From Spirochaetales bacterium (GTDB taxonomy: Bacteria; Spirochaetota; Spirochaetia; JABMQR01), in the NCBI GenBank assembly GCA_018399255.1, contig JAGYPA010000011.1, positions 23,339 to 87,338 of the forward strand: a stretch of 64,000 bases of DNA, read 5' to 3'. The translations under genes and the position numbers were made by a program. Of the stretch, positions 16,415-26,987 are shown in pieces; the first letter of the stretch is position 1; every line of letters begins with the position of its first letter. The notes below the pieces were generated by a model. It had not been told where the DNA came from and made no database searches. It saw nothing but the letters and a program-made list of their open reading frames with translations.

Positions 16415-19400
16415 AGGAGAGGCGTTCACGCAATCGGACCACCAGCTGTTCTAATTCTCTGCGCACCCCTTCTATCAGCGGCTTGAGAGCGTCCTTCCGC
16501 AGTCCTTCTCCTAGCCCTGCTTTCAGGCTGGCTTCCAGTTCTGCCGCGCTCTTTGCAACTCTGACTGCCCCGAGGGTTCCGGAAACCCCCTTAAGGCTGT
16601 GAAGAAGAAATATGGCGTCCTCACTCTTGCCATCATCAAGTAACTGCTGCAGCCGTGATATGGCATCGCCTTGCTCCTGAATGTAATCTTTAAGCAGCTT
16701 ACTATAGAGTTCACGGCTTCCGAGCATGCGGTTGAGGGCGGCTTTGGTATCCAGTCCGTCAATTTCCAACGGATCTGATTCTCTGCTGCCGCGCTTCCGG
16801 GGCCGTATATGTTTGAGCAGCATGGCAAAGAGAATTTTTGGTTCTATGGGTTTCGCCAGATGATCATCCATTCCCGCTTCAAGACAGCGATTGACATCTT
16901 CTGCCATAGCATTGGCTGTCATGGCTACAATGGGAAGATCATCAGGATAGTCTGATGCACGGATGGCCCGGGCGGCATCCAGTCCATCCATAACCGGCAT
17001 CTGCATGTCCATCAGAATCAGGTCATAGTGCTTAGCTATCGTTTTCCTGACGGCATCGGCTCCATTGAAGGCTGCATCCACTAGCAGACCGCAACTTTCC
17101 AGAATTTCAACTGCTACCTGTACATTCAGCTCATTATCTTCAACGAGCAGAACCCGGGCTCCCCTGATCGCATCCAGATCGATTTTTTCAACTGATACGA
17201 TTCTAGATTCAGCTGCAGGTCCTTCCCTACTATAACTGCGGCTAAGCACTTGAAGGGTTGTTTCATACAAAAGGCTGGTATCTACGGGTTTCATCAGAAC
17301 AACTTCTATTCCTGCTCCCTTTGCATCAGCAAATACATGCTCCCGGCTTTCATCGGTAATCACTATACATGGCGGAACAGCCTCAAAATCCAACTGCTTA
17401 ATCTTGCAGGCTATTTGAATGCCATCTATGTCGACCATAAGCAGATCAGTATAGATAATCTCATAAGGATTGCTTTCTTCGGCAGCTGTTCGAATCATGG
17501 AAAAAGCCTGCTCTGCAGAATCGGCTGAATCTACTTTCAGGCTGATGCTGGTGAGCATCTCCGTGAGCATTTGACGGGTATCGACATCGGCATCAATTAC
17601 CAGAGCCCGGCGATCTTTTATCTGAAGCGCGGCAGCTGTTTTCACTTCTGAAATTTCTGGCACCTTAAGCGCAGCAGTAAACCAGAAGGTGCTGCCTTTG
17701 CCATAGACTGACTCGACTCCTACCGTTCCATGCATAAGCTCAGCTAGATGTTTGGATATCGACAAACCAAGTCCCGACCCTCCGTATTTGCGGGTCGTTG
17801 ATGTATCAGCCTGCTGAAAGGACTGAAAAAGCTTGCTTGTTTGCTCAGCGGTCAGACCGATGCCGGTATCCTCGACCTCAAACAAAACCCGACGCTGACC
17901 CTGATCATGCTGCTGTTCTTCACACGGCTGCTCCTGCTGATCATGCTCCTGCTGATCATGCTCCTGCTCACGCTGCCCGTGCTCACGCAAGCACTCCTTG
18001 ACTCGCACGACAATTCTTCCATCCCGGGTAAATTTAATCGCATTGCTGACATAGTTAACCAGTATCTGACCTAACCGCAGCGGGTCTCCTATCAGCCTGC
18101 CTGGCAAGCCGGGGTCAACTTCGAATATCAGATCGAGCCCTTTGGCTCTGCATTTTCCTTCAATCAGGACCTTGAGATTCTGCAGGACATCACGCAAATG
18201 AAATGCGGTTTCCTCTATTTTGAGTTTTCCAGCTTCTATTTTGGAAATGTCGAGGATATCGTTGATAATCCTGAGCAAATGCTGCCCAGATGTATGAATT
18301 TTTTCTATATAGTCCTGCTGTTTAGGGGTAAGCTCGGTATTTAAGGCCAGATGGACCATACCGATAATTGCATTCATGGGAGTTCTGATCTCATGACTCA
18401 TATTGGCGAGAAAATCCGACTTTGCCATTGCCGCTTTTTCGGCAAGATTTTTAGCTTCGAGAAGGTCCTGCCCCAGTTTTTTGTGTTCTGTGATATCTAT
18501 TGATATGCTGCTTATGCCGATTACGCTTTCATTATGGGTCAGGGGAACTTTTACCGTCATCAGGTACTTTTCTCGGCCGTCAGTTGATGTGATGGTACGT
18601 TCGGTTCGTTCCACCTCACGTTTGTTCATAATCTGCAGATCATGCTCGTGACTGTCGGGTCCCAGAAAGCTGATCGGGGTCGTAGACCCAGATACCTGGG
18701 ACCCTGACTTCTGGGACCCTGCTTTTTGGTGGAAAAGATCCAGATCGCTTTTCCTCAGCACACTGCTGCGATCGATTCCCGCAAGTTGTTCCCAGTCTGT
18801 GTTTACATAGGTATACCGGCCGTTTCGGTCTTTTGCATAGACAATTGACTGAATGTTCTCAAGAACTGAATTGAGCAGACTCTGACTGCCGGCCAATTCA
18901 TCATTCTTCTCCATTATCTCCCAGAGAAGTTCAAAGCGGGATTTTGCAGCGAGGTTTTCCCTGATGGTTTCTATCTTTTCCCGGATTTGCACGATTTCCT
19001 TTTCCTGGAGTGGGAGCCGGATATGGAGGGCGTATGTACCGTCTGCCTGAGGTTGGTATGTAAGTTCTTCAAATAATCCGCAGCAGGGAACTGCAGGCAA
19101 AGCCTTACTACCGGTGATGTTTTGTATTGTCAGAAGAATGCCCGTGATCCCCACGATCCCCGCGATTTCATCAGCAGTAGCAATGCTTCGGTAATCCTCA
19201 TCATTGTCGATATCCCCGGAATTCTGTCGGTAACCGTTGTCTTCCTCTGTAGAAAGATTTCCGGTCATGCTGGTCTCTGCATAGGCTTTAAAGGAAACGG
19301 TAAGATTTCTGCTGTCTTTGAGTAAGGTTCTGTACAGGTCCGAGGCAGCCGATTCCAATCTCGTGCAGAAGATTTCTGAACAGCCTAGCTTTGCCGCAAC

Positions 19401-19478
19401 CATACGGGTTTTTTTCCTGGCATCAACTAGTGACTGATTATCATACAGGATGAAGCTGCCCAAGCGGATTTCCATCAT
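16413..19478 (-). CDS. Hybrid histidine kinase, probable stressosome output
   Basis: 1021 soluble residues. An N-terminal region (about 1-165) faintly resembles an RsbT/W-type ATPase fold. Then PAS (200-332), HisKA with H362 in MSHEIRTP, HATPase (465-605, DTGIGL and GGSGLGL), receiver 1 with D678, receiver 2 with D824, and HPt with H960 in [10 protein letters not shown]. No output domain. An Asp/Gln/Glu/His-rich tandem insertion (499-528) sits before the G1 box, and a second repeat ([12 protein letters not shown]) lies in the PAS domain. Its ATGATG overlaps the phosphatase stop. As last gene of an RsbRSTX operon it likely relays stressosome state to an unlinked regulator. Confidence 0.9.
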   Translation of the reverse strand: MMEIRLGSFILYDNQSLVDARKKTRMVAAKLGCSEIFCTRLESAASDLYRTLLKDSRNLTVSFKAYAETSMTGNLSTEEDNGYRQNSGDIDNDEDYRSIATADEIAGIVGITGILLTIQNITGSKALPAVPCCGLFEELTYQPQADGTYALHIRLPLQEKEIVQIREKIETIRENLAAKSRFELLWEIMEKNDELAGSQSLLNSVLENIQSIVYAKDRNGRYTYVNTDWEQLAGIDRSSVLRKSDLDLFHQKAGSQKSGSQVSGSTTPISFLGPDSHEHDLQIMNKREVERTERTITSTDGREKYLMTVKVPLTHNESVIGISSISIDITEHKKLGQDLLEAKNLAEKAAMAKSDFLANMSHEIRTPMNAIIGMVHLALNTELTPKQQDYIEKIHTSGQHLLRIINDILDISKIEAGKLKIEETAFHLRDVLQNLKVLIEGKCRAKGLDLIFEVDPGLPGRLIGDPLRLGQILVNYVSNAIKFTRDGRIVVRVKECLREHGQREQEHDQQEHDQQEQPCEEQQHDQGQRRVLFEVEDTGIGLTAEQTSKLFQSFQQADTSTTRKYGGSGLGLSISKHLAELMHGTVGVESVYGKGSTFWFTAALKVPEISEVKTAAALQIKDRRALVIDADVDTRQMLTEMLTSISLKVDSADSAEQAFSMIRTAAEESNPYEIIYTDLLMVDIDGIQIACKIKQLDFEAVPPCIVITDESREHVFADAKGAGIEVVLMKPVDTSLLYETTLQVLSRSYSREGPAAESRIVSVEKIDLDAIRGARVLLVEDNELNVQVAVEILESCGLLVDAAFNGADAVRKTIAKHYDLILMDMQMPVMDGLDAARAIRASDYPDDLPIVAMTANAMAEDVNRCLEAGMDDHLAKPIEPKILFAMLLKHIRPRKRGSRESDPLEIDGLDTKAALNRMLGSRELYSKLLKDYIQEQGDAISRLQQLLDDGKSEDAIFLLHSLKGVSGTLGAVRVAKSAAELEASLKAGLGEGLRKDALKPLIEGVRRELEQLVVRLRERLS
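17931..17972. repeat. 15-bp tandem repeat in hybrid kinase gene
   Basis: CTCCTGCTGATCATG occurs twice in full, followed by a partial third copy. It encodes EHDQQ units in the minus-strand protein, in the loop before the HATPase G1 box. Confidence 0.88.
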
Positions 19479-20167
19479 AATTCAGCTGCCCTCTCCCCAG
19501 GTGATCGGGGGTCTCTGGATAGGGAGTCTTGGGCATTCTCTTCATCCTGAACATATTTCACCACTATACAGGAAGCATCATCGCTTTCCTTCGCGCAGTT
19601 TTTCATTATGCTGGAGACCATCTCCTCTGCCGTTCCCGGTATTCCCTGCGCTGCCTGCGTTCCCTGCGTTCCCAATGAGCGTTCGATGCAGCTTGCCGAA
19701 CCGGCAAATTCACGGATGCCGTCGGAAAAAAGCGTCAGGATATCATCGGGATGCAAGGTTACATGGGCAACCTGCGGTTTAATACGCCCGAAGCCCACCA
19801 CACCGTCACGCAGGACCATACGAAGCGGATGACCGCCGAAGATTTTTACGACGATATTGCCTATTCCTGAATAACTCAACCTTCCAGTGTTAACATCCAA
19901 CCGACAGAGGGCTGCTACTGCCCCCCTGGTGCCGAAGATATGGCGGTGCAGCCCTTCAAGCAGGAGGGCAAGATTACTGAAGTCGCGCTCTTCGAGATAT
20001 GCAACGATCATTTCAGCCACTTTTCTTGCATCTGGCCCATGACCGAGAACATCAATGAGGGCAACACACAGATAAGCTCCATCGCTGCGGACATAAGCAT
20101 AGTCGCCGCATTGGGAGAGATCCCCAAACATTGCCCGCATAGCAAGCCCATAGTCAGCTTTGCCCAT
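19475..20167 (-). CDS. rsbX: SpoIIE/PP2C-type phosphatase (RsbX-like)
   Basis: 230 residues from the ATG at 20167, 4 nt after GGAGG and overlapping the RsbT stop. Single PP2C-type domain: [27 protein letters not shown] holds the metal-binding Asp/Gly motif, and [11 protein letters not shown] the second. Without a sensory domain it matches RsbX, which resets phosphorylated RsbR and RsbS. Gly/Gln tandem residues (TQGTQAAQG) reflect 9-bp repeats. Confidence 0.85.
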   Translation of the reverse strand: MGKADYGLAMRAMFGDLSQCGDYAYVRSDGAYLCVALIDVLGHGPDARKVAEMIVAYLEERDFSNLALLLEGLHRHIFGTRGAVAALCRLDVNTGRLSYSGIGNIVVKIFGGHPLRMVLRDGVVGFGRIKPQVAHVTLHPDDILTLFSDGIREFAGSASCIERSLGTQGTQAAQGIPGTAEEMVSSIMKNCAKESDDASCIVVKYVQDEENAQDSLSRDPRSPGERAAEL

Positions 20168-20597
20168 GCTGCCTCCATTTTCTCGCTGCAATCTTCACGC
20201 CGATACCTATTTGCGAATATATAGTGAATTCATCCATAATCCGTTTAACGCTTGGCAGACCGGATCCCAGACTGCCCTTTTTAGTGGTATACTTATCCTG
20301 CATGGCCAGATCAACATTTTCTATTCCCGGACCTGAATCCGAGGCAAGCAGCTCGATGCCTGCTCGACTGTTACCGCTGTCCCGAATGATGCGTATTGCA
20401 ACTTCTCCCGCTGATGCATAGCGATAGATATTAGTAGCAAGTTCAGACGCGGCAGCAGCGATAAGAAACTCATCATTCTCATTGAATCCGGCTTTTCTTG
20501 CCAGCATACGTGCAATCGAAATTACATACCCCCCATCGGTATCCTTGCTGATGACAATAGTTCTCGATTCAGTCGGAAAGCCTGGCCTTTCGCTCAT
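20154..20597 (-). CDS. rsbT: RsbT-like serine/threonine kinase
   Basis: 147 residues of the GHKL anti-sigma-factor kinase family: N box AASELATNIYRYA, G1 DSGPGI, and G2 GSLGSGLPSVKRIMDEF, the last characteristic of RsbT. It phosphorylates STAS proteins in the stressosome and is released to act on a partner. The ATGA overlap with rsbS shows coupling. Confidence 0.9.
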   Translation of the reverse strand: MSERPGFPTESRTIVISKDTDGGYVISIARMLARKAGFNENDEFLIAAAASELATNIYRYASAGEVAIRIIRDSGNSRAGIELLASDSGPGIENVDLAMQDKYTTKKGSLGSGLPSVKRIMDEFTIYSQIGIGVKIAARKWRQHGQS

Positions 20598-20977
20598 AAT
20601 GAAGATTCCTGAGCCAGCAGTTCAAGCCCCTGTTCGAGGTTAAGTGCCGTTTGAATAGTAACTGTATCAAAATCGATTCCCAAATCAATGAGACTGATAA
20701 CGACCCCCGGTTTCAACCCGACCCATACCACCTTGACACCCATGAGCTGTAGAGCTTTAGATACGTCGTGCAGCATCCTCATAGAAAAGGTATCAAGCAT
20801 CTGTACCATCGAAAAGTTAAGTATTACCCCCTTGATATGCAGCTGATTGGATTGCGTGGTTATTACGGAGGCAAAGGCTGAAAGATCCTCATCACTCATT
20901 TCATCAGCTATTGCAACAATTAAGCTGCTGCTGATTTCCGTGACCGATGTCCGCAGGAAACTCTCATTTTCGTCCAT
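20594..20977 (-). CDS. rsbS: RsbS-like STAS scaffold protein
   Basis: 127-residue single STAS domain. The expected phosphoserine is present as S56 in ILNFSMVQMLDTF. RsbS forms the stressosome core with RsbR and sequesters RsbT. Start with AGGAG 5 nt upstream, 9 nt after the rsbR-like gene. Confidence 0.88.
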   Translation of the reverse strand: MDENESFLRTSVTEISSSLIVAIADEMSDEDLSAFASVITTQSNQLHIKGVILNFSMVQMLDTFSMRMLHDVSKALQLMGVKVVWVGLKPGVVISLIDLGIDFDTVTIQTALNLEQGLELLAQESSL

Positions 20978-20986
20978 AAAGGCTCC

Positions 20987-21796
20987 TCAGGTTATTTTCT
21001 GAACCTTCATATTCAGGATCCGAAAGGCTTCAGCAAGCCCGTCGCTAAGCGTAGATTTTGTGGTAATAGAGTCCACCATGTCTATGCCTAGCTGAATAAT
21101 GGTCTGGGCTACGGCTGGCGATATACCCGACAAGATACACTCACAACCCATAAGGCGGGTAGCTTTTGTAATCTTTATGAGGTGGTTTGCTATGGCTGTA
21201 TCTACGGCGGCTACTCCCTGAATGTCCAGAAGAATTACTTTTGCCGATGTCTCTACTATTTTGTTAAGCATGCTTTCCATCATCAGCTGGGCTCTGAGAG
21301 AATCAACGACACCAATCACAGGAAGAACCAGTACACCATCCCAGAGCTTGATGGTCGGGGTAGACATCTGGCGGCTCTGCTCCTGCAGGCGTTCTTCGTA
21401 AGAAACCTGTTCACTGATATCAACAATATATTCAAGCCCGCCTACTATATTCCCCCCTTCGTCTTTCAGAGGAACAGCATAGTACATGATGTGTTTATCA
21501 CCATCACTGAGAGGTATTTTGTTCCTTGATGATACCATTTCTCCGGTAGTCATCGCTTTACGCATGCAGCACCTATCGTTGTTGCAGTGGGGAGTGTGAA
21601 ATTGATTGTAACAGTGTTTGCCGATAAGCTCGCCGCGGTTTTTTCCGAGCAGCTCCGCACCGACCTGATTCATATAGATTATCTCAAAATCTCGATTGAC
21701 TGCCATAACGGGGGTTGGAATCTGATCCAACAGCTGAAGTTTCAGATCTGTGCTAATTTCCTGTCGCATTACCGGATTATCTATACGGTTATCCAT
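20987..21796 (-). CDS. RsbR-like stressosome sensor, PAS-STAS
   Basis: 269 residues from the ATG at 21796 (GGGAGG upstream). PAS domain (about 26-128) instead of the globin-like N-terminus of Bacillus RsbRA, then a STAS domain. The PAS carries a Cys cluster, C62, C71, C76 and C77, that could bind metal or sense redox. The STAS position equivalent to the first RsbRA phosphothreonine is Q193 (DIQGVAAVDT), while the second is kept as T232 (AVAQTIIQLG). It is the only RsbR paralogue in the window. Confidence 0.88.
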   Translation of the reverse strand: MDNRIDNPVMRQEISTDLKLQLLDQIPTPVMAVNRDFEIIYMNQVGAELLGKNRGELIGKHCYNQFHTPHCNNDRCCMRKAMTTGEMVSSRNKIPLSDGDKHIMYYAVPLKDEGGNIVGGLEYIVDISEQVSYEERLQEQSRQMSTPTIKLWDGVLVLPVIGVVDSLRAQLMMESMLNKIVETSAKVILLDIQGVAAVDTAIANHLIKITKATRLMGCECILSGISPAVAQTIIQLGIDMVDSITTKSTLSDGLAEAFRILNMKVQKIT

Positions 21797-21921
21797 ACTT
21801 TTTCCTCCCAAAGAAAAACGGAGACAAATGGTAAGTTTTTATACTATACATATTATTACATTAATTCCATTTATGCACTTGTAGGATTATCGGTAATTTT
21901 CGTCCAGCAGAGGTGTCGTCG

Positions 21922-21953
21922 CGGGGGGGGGTACCGGTTACCCGGCCCCCCCC
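21922..21953. terminator. G9/C8 stem-loop
   Basis: Nine G residues (21923-21931) and eight C residues (21946-21953) flank TACCGGTTACCCGG, giving an extremely stable hairpin between the beta-lactamase-like gene and the stressosome operon. A REP-like palindrome follows at 21969. No gene lies in 21797-22020. Confidence 0.55.
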
Positions 21954-21968
21954 ACACAGGGTCTTCAG

Positions 21969-21983
21969 AGGTGTCTGACACCT
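21969..21983. repeat. REP-like palindrome AGGTGTCTGACACCT
   Basis: 15-nt perfect palindrome around a central T, a solo unit of the family at 34538-57330. Next to it AGCCCTTGAAGGGCCCT adds a second small stem. Confidence 0.8.
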
Positions 21984-22020
21984 TCCAGAGCCCTTGAAGG
22001 GCCCTAGAAATGGCACGGTT

Positions 22021-23236
22021 CTATATGAGCAGTTCGATTGCCGCCTTGGAAATTGCCTGGCGATAGGGGGTTATATCTGTCGGGCGGGGGACGTGGAGGC
22101 GATTGGTGAGGATTGTAATCGTCAAGCCAGCTGCAGGATTGATATGCAGGTAGGTACCGGTAAATCCGGTATGACCAAACCCGCCCCCTGGATAGTTTGG
22201 CCCAAATTGAAATCCATACCCGCGATCAGATTCACTTGATAAGGCACTGCTATCCAAAGGGTTCGCAGCTCTCTGTCTGCTGACAGCTGCTGTTATAATT
22301 GCTGGATCAAGATATCCGTCAGTTCCAGATATCCAGTCTCCAGCTGACGCGATCCTGCTCAGGGCCGGATCCGAGGAGTAAATACCATGCAAATACAGGT
22401 TTCCTAAACGTGCTGTATCGGAAGCATCGGCAAATATGCCGGCATGTCCTGCTGCTCCATTGAAGTAGTAAAAACAGTTTCCGTCATTGCAGGCTCCCTG
22501 CATAGGCACGGTATCATCCCGCCATCCGGTAAATTCAAGTCCCAGCTCACTCACCATACGCTTTTCAATTTGATTGCCATACTCGGTTGCCGCAATATTG
22601 GTTAAGTTGTTCCTGTCGGGGTTATATGTTGCCGAATGCATATTCAGCGGGGTGAAAACCAGTTCCTGTATTGCCTGCGGCAGGGGTTTGCACAGGATAC
22701 GCTCCACAGCCAGACCCAGGAGGATATAATTCAGATCGGAGTAGATTACTTGATTTTTACGGGGATGTTCTGCCATGACTGAGGCCAGTATGGCTTCGAA
22801 CGGTTCATCCGACCGGGTATAACAGGGAAACCAATAATGAATTCCGGTAGAATGATTAAGCAGTGAGGCGATATCAACCTGAGCCAACGAAGTTCTCAGC
22901 AGGGGATCGGTAAAAGCAGTCAAGTCAAGAATCGATGTCTGCAGTTTAAGGGCACCGATGGAAACCAGTCGGAGAATTGCCGTAGAAGTAAACAGTTTCG
23001 ACAGAGATGCAAGGTCAAACAAGTGCTTTGTGCTCATCGGAATGCGCTGATTTTCGTGCAGGAGGGCATTACCCCAGGCTTTTTCAATTACCAGACTGCC
23101 AAAGTGCTCAACTCTGACTACCGCACCTCTAAAGTGCTCGTTTTCCAGCGCTTTCTGTGTTATGTAATCAAATACAACCGCGGGTCGACCATCAGCTTTT
23201 ATTGGTCCTTTCTATCTTCATGCATTCTATCTTCAT
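22021..23236 (-). pseudogene. Beta-lactamase-family serine hydrolase, disrupted 5' end
   Basis: Class C-like hydrolase: SLSK nucleophile motif, Tyr motif YSDLNY, and HTG triad (GHTGFTG). The first ATG in frame (23037, 338 residues) lacks a ribosome site, yet 58 further codons upstream read as conserved family sequence (FRGAVVRVEHFGSLVIEKAW). That frame runs into TAG at 23214 with no ATG, GTG or TTG. A good start (GGAGG then ATG at 23236) exists in another frame and hits TGA. A single-base indel near 23195-23210 would explain this. It is last in the peptide-recycling operon; a muropeptide peptidase role is plausible. It is functional only if the frame is restored or a rare start is used. Confidence 0.72.
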
Positions 23237-23274
23237 GGCATCCTCCGGCCCATTTCCGTAACCTGCTGGGTTCA

Positions 23275-23794
23275 TCAGACACTTTGCCGGGATTTTACCA
23301 TGAGTATCTCCGTTATGCCCGGCCGGGCGAACTCTGAAGCACCCCTGCCCTTCGGTATCCATGCTGTTCATAAAAAAGCTATAGCCTGGGTGTTAAAGTC
23401 TGAAACAAGGGAGGCAGAAGTCCCGTCCTACCGTCATTGTTCGCCGCTCAAACTCTCGGAGCAGGGCAGAACCAACTCCTGATCCCCGGAAATGTTTATC
23501 AACTGCAATCAGGCGTAAGTAGGGAGCAGAAGAAAATGCCCCACGGGGATCCACCCACGCAAAACCTGCCGGACGGCCGTCAATCTCTGCCACTATGACA
23601 AAATTGCTTGACGGTGTACCCGAACTTGACGGTGGACCCGAGGTGAAAAACCCTGTTTCGGCAGCAGCGGAAGTCAAATCCTTTGCCAGCGTGTTCTCCG
23701 TAAGCCCATACGCTTTTCCTATGGGAGAAGCACAGGCTATCGCGGCACAGGCGGGTGCATCGGCAGGAAGCATCGTCCTCATCGTTACTGACAT
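23275..23794 (-). pseudogene. GNAT acetyltransferase with frameshifted C-terminus
   Basis: Start at 23794 after AGGAG. The acetyl-CoA site is seen as LRLIAVDKHFRGSGVGSALL. The uninterrupted frame stops at 23393 after CLPCFRL, but the family C-terminus continues in other frames: LVSDFNTQAIAF, then YEQHGYRRAGVLQ, then PGITEILMVKSRQSV with a stop at 23275. Three single-base shifts are needed, two in short homopolymers. So this is either a decaying gene or a stretch of sequencing error. Confidence 0.75.
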
Positions 23795-23798
23795 GGTA

Positions 23799-24896
23799 TT
23801 ACTCCTGATAGAATGTCGGAAGTGATTCAATAAATGCACGCAGTTCAGGTGACGGATGCAGCCCGCCCGTCTGGATGGAAGGAATCTCATCGGGATAGCT
23901 CAAGCCTGTAAACAGATTATCGGCAAGAAGGAGGGGTGAATCCAGATCTATCCAGGTGCATAAAGGAGCAAGAGGTAGGGCTGCCCCTATGCCGAGGCTG
24001 GATTCCACCATTGAACTCAGCATGATCTGCAATCCTGCATCCCGAGCCGCGTTAATTAGCGATAAAGCCGCTGCCGGACCTCCCGTTTTGGCAATTTTAA
24101 CAACTATACCGGATATACTTGGGGCCTCAGCAAGGTAGCGCCTGAGATGATCAATATCCCGAACGCTTTCATCAAGGATGATAGGTACGGAAGTATTCCG
24201 GGCCAGCTGCTCAATTTCTTTCGGGGTTCCTGCGCTTGGTTCTTCGATACATTCAACCCCCAATCGCTCGAGGGCAGCAATGCTGCCGGGAGCCTCTTTC
24301 AGAGACCAGCCCTGATTGGCATCGATTCGAATCGATGCTTCAGGAAGCTTCTCCCTGATCCGCCTTATCCTTTCGATATCACCAGGAATGCCGGCTTTAA
24401 TCTTCAATCGACTGAAACCGCTGTCAGCTGCCCGCTGAACCATATTTTGAATATTTTCGTCGTAGGCAATGGTGAAGGATGTAGGTGGGACTTCCTGTGT
24501 CTGAGTAATTCCAAGTCCGACCTCGCCGCTGATTCCAATCCCGAGGATACTGGCCGGGGTTTTATTCTCCATCGCACTCTGAAGACCGACAACAGCACTT
24601 TGAAAAGCACCGGCACTGGCGGGATAGGCAAAGCGCGGATAAACACCGATATTCCGGGAAATAAGCTCTGAAATCAGTCCCTGAATTCGTCGGGAACCCA
24701 GGCCTGCTCGTAAATCAGCTGCAATTTCATCTGCTGAGACTCCATAGTACGGCACGCCTGGTGCTTCTCCATACCCTGTAAAAGCGCCTTTGCGTAGTAC
24801 GATGAAGACATTTTCCCGATAATCATAGGTCCCATGGGCTATCCGGAAGGGGGTACGCAATACAAGACGCTGTTTGAATATTTTTATATCAATCAC
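23799..24896 (-). CDS. L-Ala-D/L-Glu (dipeptide) epimerase
   Basis: 365 residues, enolase superfamily MLE subgroup. Catalytic Lys pair: K-x-K in RLKIKAG and the second Lys in VVKIAKTGG. Metal ligands in RIDANQGW, CIEEPS and ILDESV. It epimerises L-Ala-D-Glu to L-Ala-L-Glu during murein peptide recycling (YcjG/YkfB role). Encoded after a peptide ABC transporter and near AnmK and MurQ, which supports that role. Confidence 0.88.
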   Translation of the reverse strand: MIDIKIFKQRLVLRTPFRIAHGTYDYRENVFIVLRKGAFTGYGEAPGVPYYGVSADEIAADLRAGLGSRRIQGLISELISRNIGVYPRFAYPASAGAFQSAVVGLQSAMENKTPASILGIGISGEVGLGITQTQEVPPTSFTIAYDENIQNMVQRAADSGFSRLKIKAGIPGDIERIRRIREKLPEASIRIDANQGWSLKEAPGSIAALERLGVECIEEPSAGTPKEIEQLARNTSVPIILDESVRDIDHLRRYLAEAPSISGIVVKIAKTGGPAAALSLINAARDAGLQIMLSSMVESSLGIGAALPLAPLCTWIDLDSPLLLADNLFTGLSYPDEIPSIQTGGLHPSPELRAFIESLPTFYQE

Positions 24897-24916
24897 GGTT
24901 AAAATCGCTCCTCTGC

Positions 24917-24975
24917 CGCTTCACAGCTCGCTTCTCGGCCGCTTCACAGCTCGCTTCTCGGCCGCTTCACAGCGC
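24917..24975. repeat. 23-bp tandem repeat at end of ABC ATPase gene
   Basis: CGCTTCACAGCTCGCTTCTCGG repeated twice plus a partial third copy. The partial copy contains the stop codon of the peptide transporter ATPase (24967-24969), so the gene end lies within the repeat. Confidence 0.9.
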
Positions 24976-25986
24976 AAAACCACTGGGAGAAGCGTAGAGA
25001 AAGCAGGCGACCTCATGCTCTTCATCAACCATCTGAAGCTGTGGAGCCTCCAGCCGGCATCGGTCCATCACCTCGGGACAGCGATCGGCAAAAGGGCATC
25101 CGGATCGAGCCGCAGAGGGCGACGGAACATCACCCTGTAAAATAATTCTCCGTCTTTTCCGCTCACGTCTCGGATCCGGCAAGGGCACGGCTGAGAGAAG
25201 CGCCCGCGAATAGGGATGCATAGGCTGTCTATACAAAACGGCCGCATCGGCAGTCTCAACTATATGGCCAAGATACATAACCGCAATTCTGGAACAGAAA
25301 TACTCTACAACCGCCAGATCATGGGCAATAAACAAAAATGTGAGGTCAAACTCATCCTGCAGATCCTTCAGCAGATTCAAAATCTGAGACTGAATCGATA
25401 CATCCAGGGCTGATACTGGTTCATCTGCCAGTATCAGCTTTGGCCCCAGGGCTAACGCACGGGCAATACCAATCCGCTGACGCTGGCCGCCTGAAAATTC
25501 ATGCGGATAACGATCGGCAAATGAGGAAGAGAGGCCGCAGCGGTCCATAAGGGAGGCCGCCTTCTTTCGAATCTCATCTTCAGATAGCGTAATGATACCC
25601 CTTCGGGCATAAATCCGTAAGGGCTCCGCTATCAGATCCCCTGCCCGCATCCTCGGATTGAGAGAAGAATAGGGATCCTGAAAAACTATCTGGAAATTCA
25701 TCCGCTCGCGCCGCAATTCTTCAGGCGACATAGCAGCAAGATCCTTCCCCTCGAAAAAGATATGCCCGGCTGTAACCGTTTGCAGCTGAGCAATAGCCAT
25801 GGCTGTCGTCGACTTTCCGCAGCCGGACTCTCCAACAAGACCAAGGGCCTCACCCCTGCGAACGATAAAGCTGACACCGTCTACTGCCCTGATTGCCCCT
25901 ACCTTGCGCTTGAACAAAATCCCCTTCTCTATAGGAAAATGAACGCTGAGATCTTGTACATCCAATAATATATCTTTATCAGCCAT
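24967..25986 (-). CDS. Peptide ABC transporter ATPase, DppF/OppF type
   Basis: 339 residues from the ATG at 25986, overlapping the preceding ATPase stop by 8 nt. Walker [10 protein letters not shown], signature [15 protein letters not shown], Walker [13 protein letters not shown]. The oligopeptide-type C-terminus has [17 protein letters not shown] and a Cys cluster [15 protein letters not shown] that may hold an iron-sulphur cluster. Partner of the ATPase at 25979. Confidence 0.92.
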   Translation of the reverse strand: MADKDILLDVQDLSVHFPIEKGILFKRKVGAIRAVDGVSFIVRRGEALGLVGESGCGKSTTAMAIAQLQTVTAGHIFFEGKDLAAMSPEELRRERMNFQIVFQDPYSSLNPRMRAGDLIAEPLRIYARRGIITLSEDEIRKKAASLMDRCGLSSSFADRYPHEFSGGQRQRIGIARALALGPKLILADEPVSALDVSIQSQILNLLKDLQDEFDLTFLFIAHDLAVVEYFCSRIAVMYLGHIVETADAAVLYRQPMHPYSRALLSAVPLPDPRRERKRRRIILQGDVPSPSAARSGCPFADRCPEVMDRCRLEAPQLQMVDEEHEVACFLYASPSGFAL

Positions 25987-26977
25987 TATTATATTCCTTT
26001 GCATGGAGCCAGCAGGCAGCGGTACGCGACGCATCCCCATTAATGATAAATTCAGGAGGACTCTGCTTTGAGCAGATATTCATGGCCTTCTCGCATCGGG
26101 GCTGGAACGGACACCCTGGGGGAATATCAATGAGATTGGGCGGAGCCCCGGAAATCGTATGAAGCCGGCTGCCGCCCGCCCGGTCAATCCGCGGGATCGA
26201 ATCCAGCAGCCCCCTCGTATACGGATGCTGAGGATCATAAAAGAGATCATCTATAGCAGCGCGCTCTACAATCCGTCCCGCATACATAACACAGACAGAA
26301 TCGCACATATCAGCGACAACCCCGAGATCATGGGTTATCATGATGACGGAGGTGGATTTTTCCCGGGAAAGATTCTTGATAAGCTCGAGGATCTGAGCCT
26401 GAATAGTAACATCAAGGGCTGTCGTAGGTTCATCTGCTATAAGTATTTCCGGATCGCACGAGAGAGCCATAGCAATCATGACCCGCTGGCGCATACCGCC
26501 GGAAAACTGGTGTGGATAGTTATCAGCCCGCTGTTCAGCATCCGGGATACCGATCAGTTTGAGCAGGTCGATGGATTTTGCCTTAGCTTCTTTCTTACGC
26601 ATTCCATGATGCAGACGGAGCGCTTCCGCTATCTGATACCAAACTTTAATAACGGGATTCAGCGATGTCAGCGGGTCCTGAAAAATCATGGAAATATGCT
26701 TGCCGCGTACGGTTCGAATCTCCTCCTCAGACCGCTCGAACATGTTTTCTCCCTTGAAAATCACTTGCCCTGCGGTTATGCGTCCCGGGGGATACTGAAT
26801 GAGCTTGAGGATGGAAAGATTTGTCACCGATTTTCCCGACCCCGATTCTCCTACAATGCCCAGAGTCTTACCCCTTTCCAGGGAAAAGGAAACATCATTG
26901 ACTGCGTTTACGATTCCACGTTCGGTACGGAACTCGGTCATGAGCCCCTGCACCTGGAGTATCGTTTCGTTATTCAT
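25979..26977 (-). CDS. Peptide ABC transporter ATPase, DppD/OppD type
   Basis: 332 residues. The start at 26977 (MNNETILQV) is 7 nt after AGGAG; upstream in-frame starts lie in the preceding gene. Walker [10 protein letters not shown], signature [15 protein letters not shown], Walker [15 protein letters not shown]-terminal [14 protein letters not shown] is typical of the family. Confidence 0.92.
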   Translation of the reverse strand: MNNETILQVQGLMTEFRTERGIVNAVNDVSFSLERGKTLGIVGESGSGKSVTNLSILKLIQYPPGRITAGQVIFKGENMFERSEEEIRTVRGKHISMIFQDPLTSLNPVIKVWYQIAEALRLHHGMRKKEAKAKSIDLLKLIGIPDAEQRADNYPHQFSGGMRQRVMIAMALSCDPEILIADEPTTALDVTIQAQILELIKNLSREKSTSVIMITHDLGVVADMCDSVCVMYAGRIVERAAIDDLFYDPQHPYTRGLLDSIPRIDRAGGSRLHTISGAPPNLIDIPPGCPFQPRCEKAMNICSKQSPPEFIINGDASRTAACWLHAKEYNNG

Positions 26978-26987
26978 TGGCATACTC

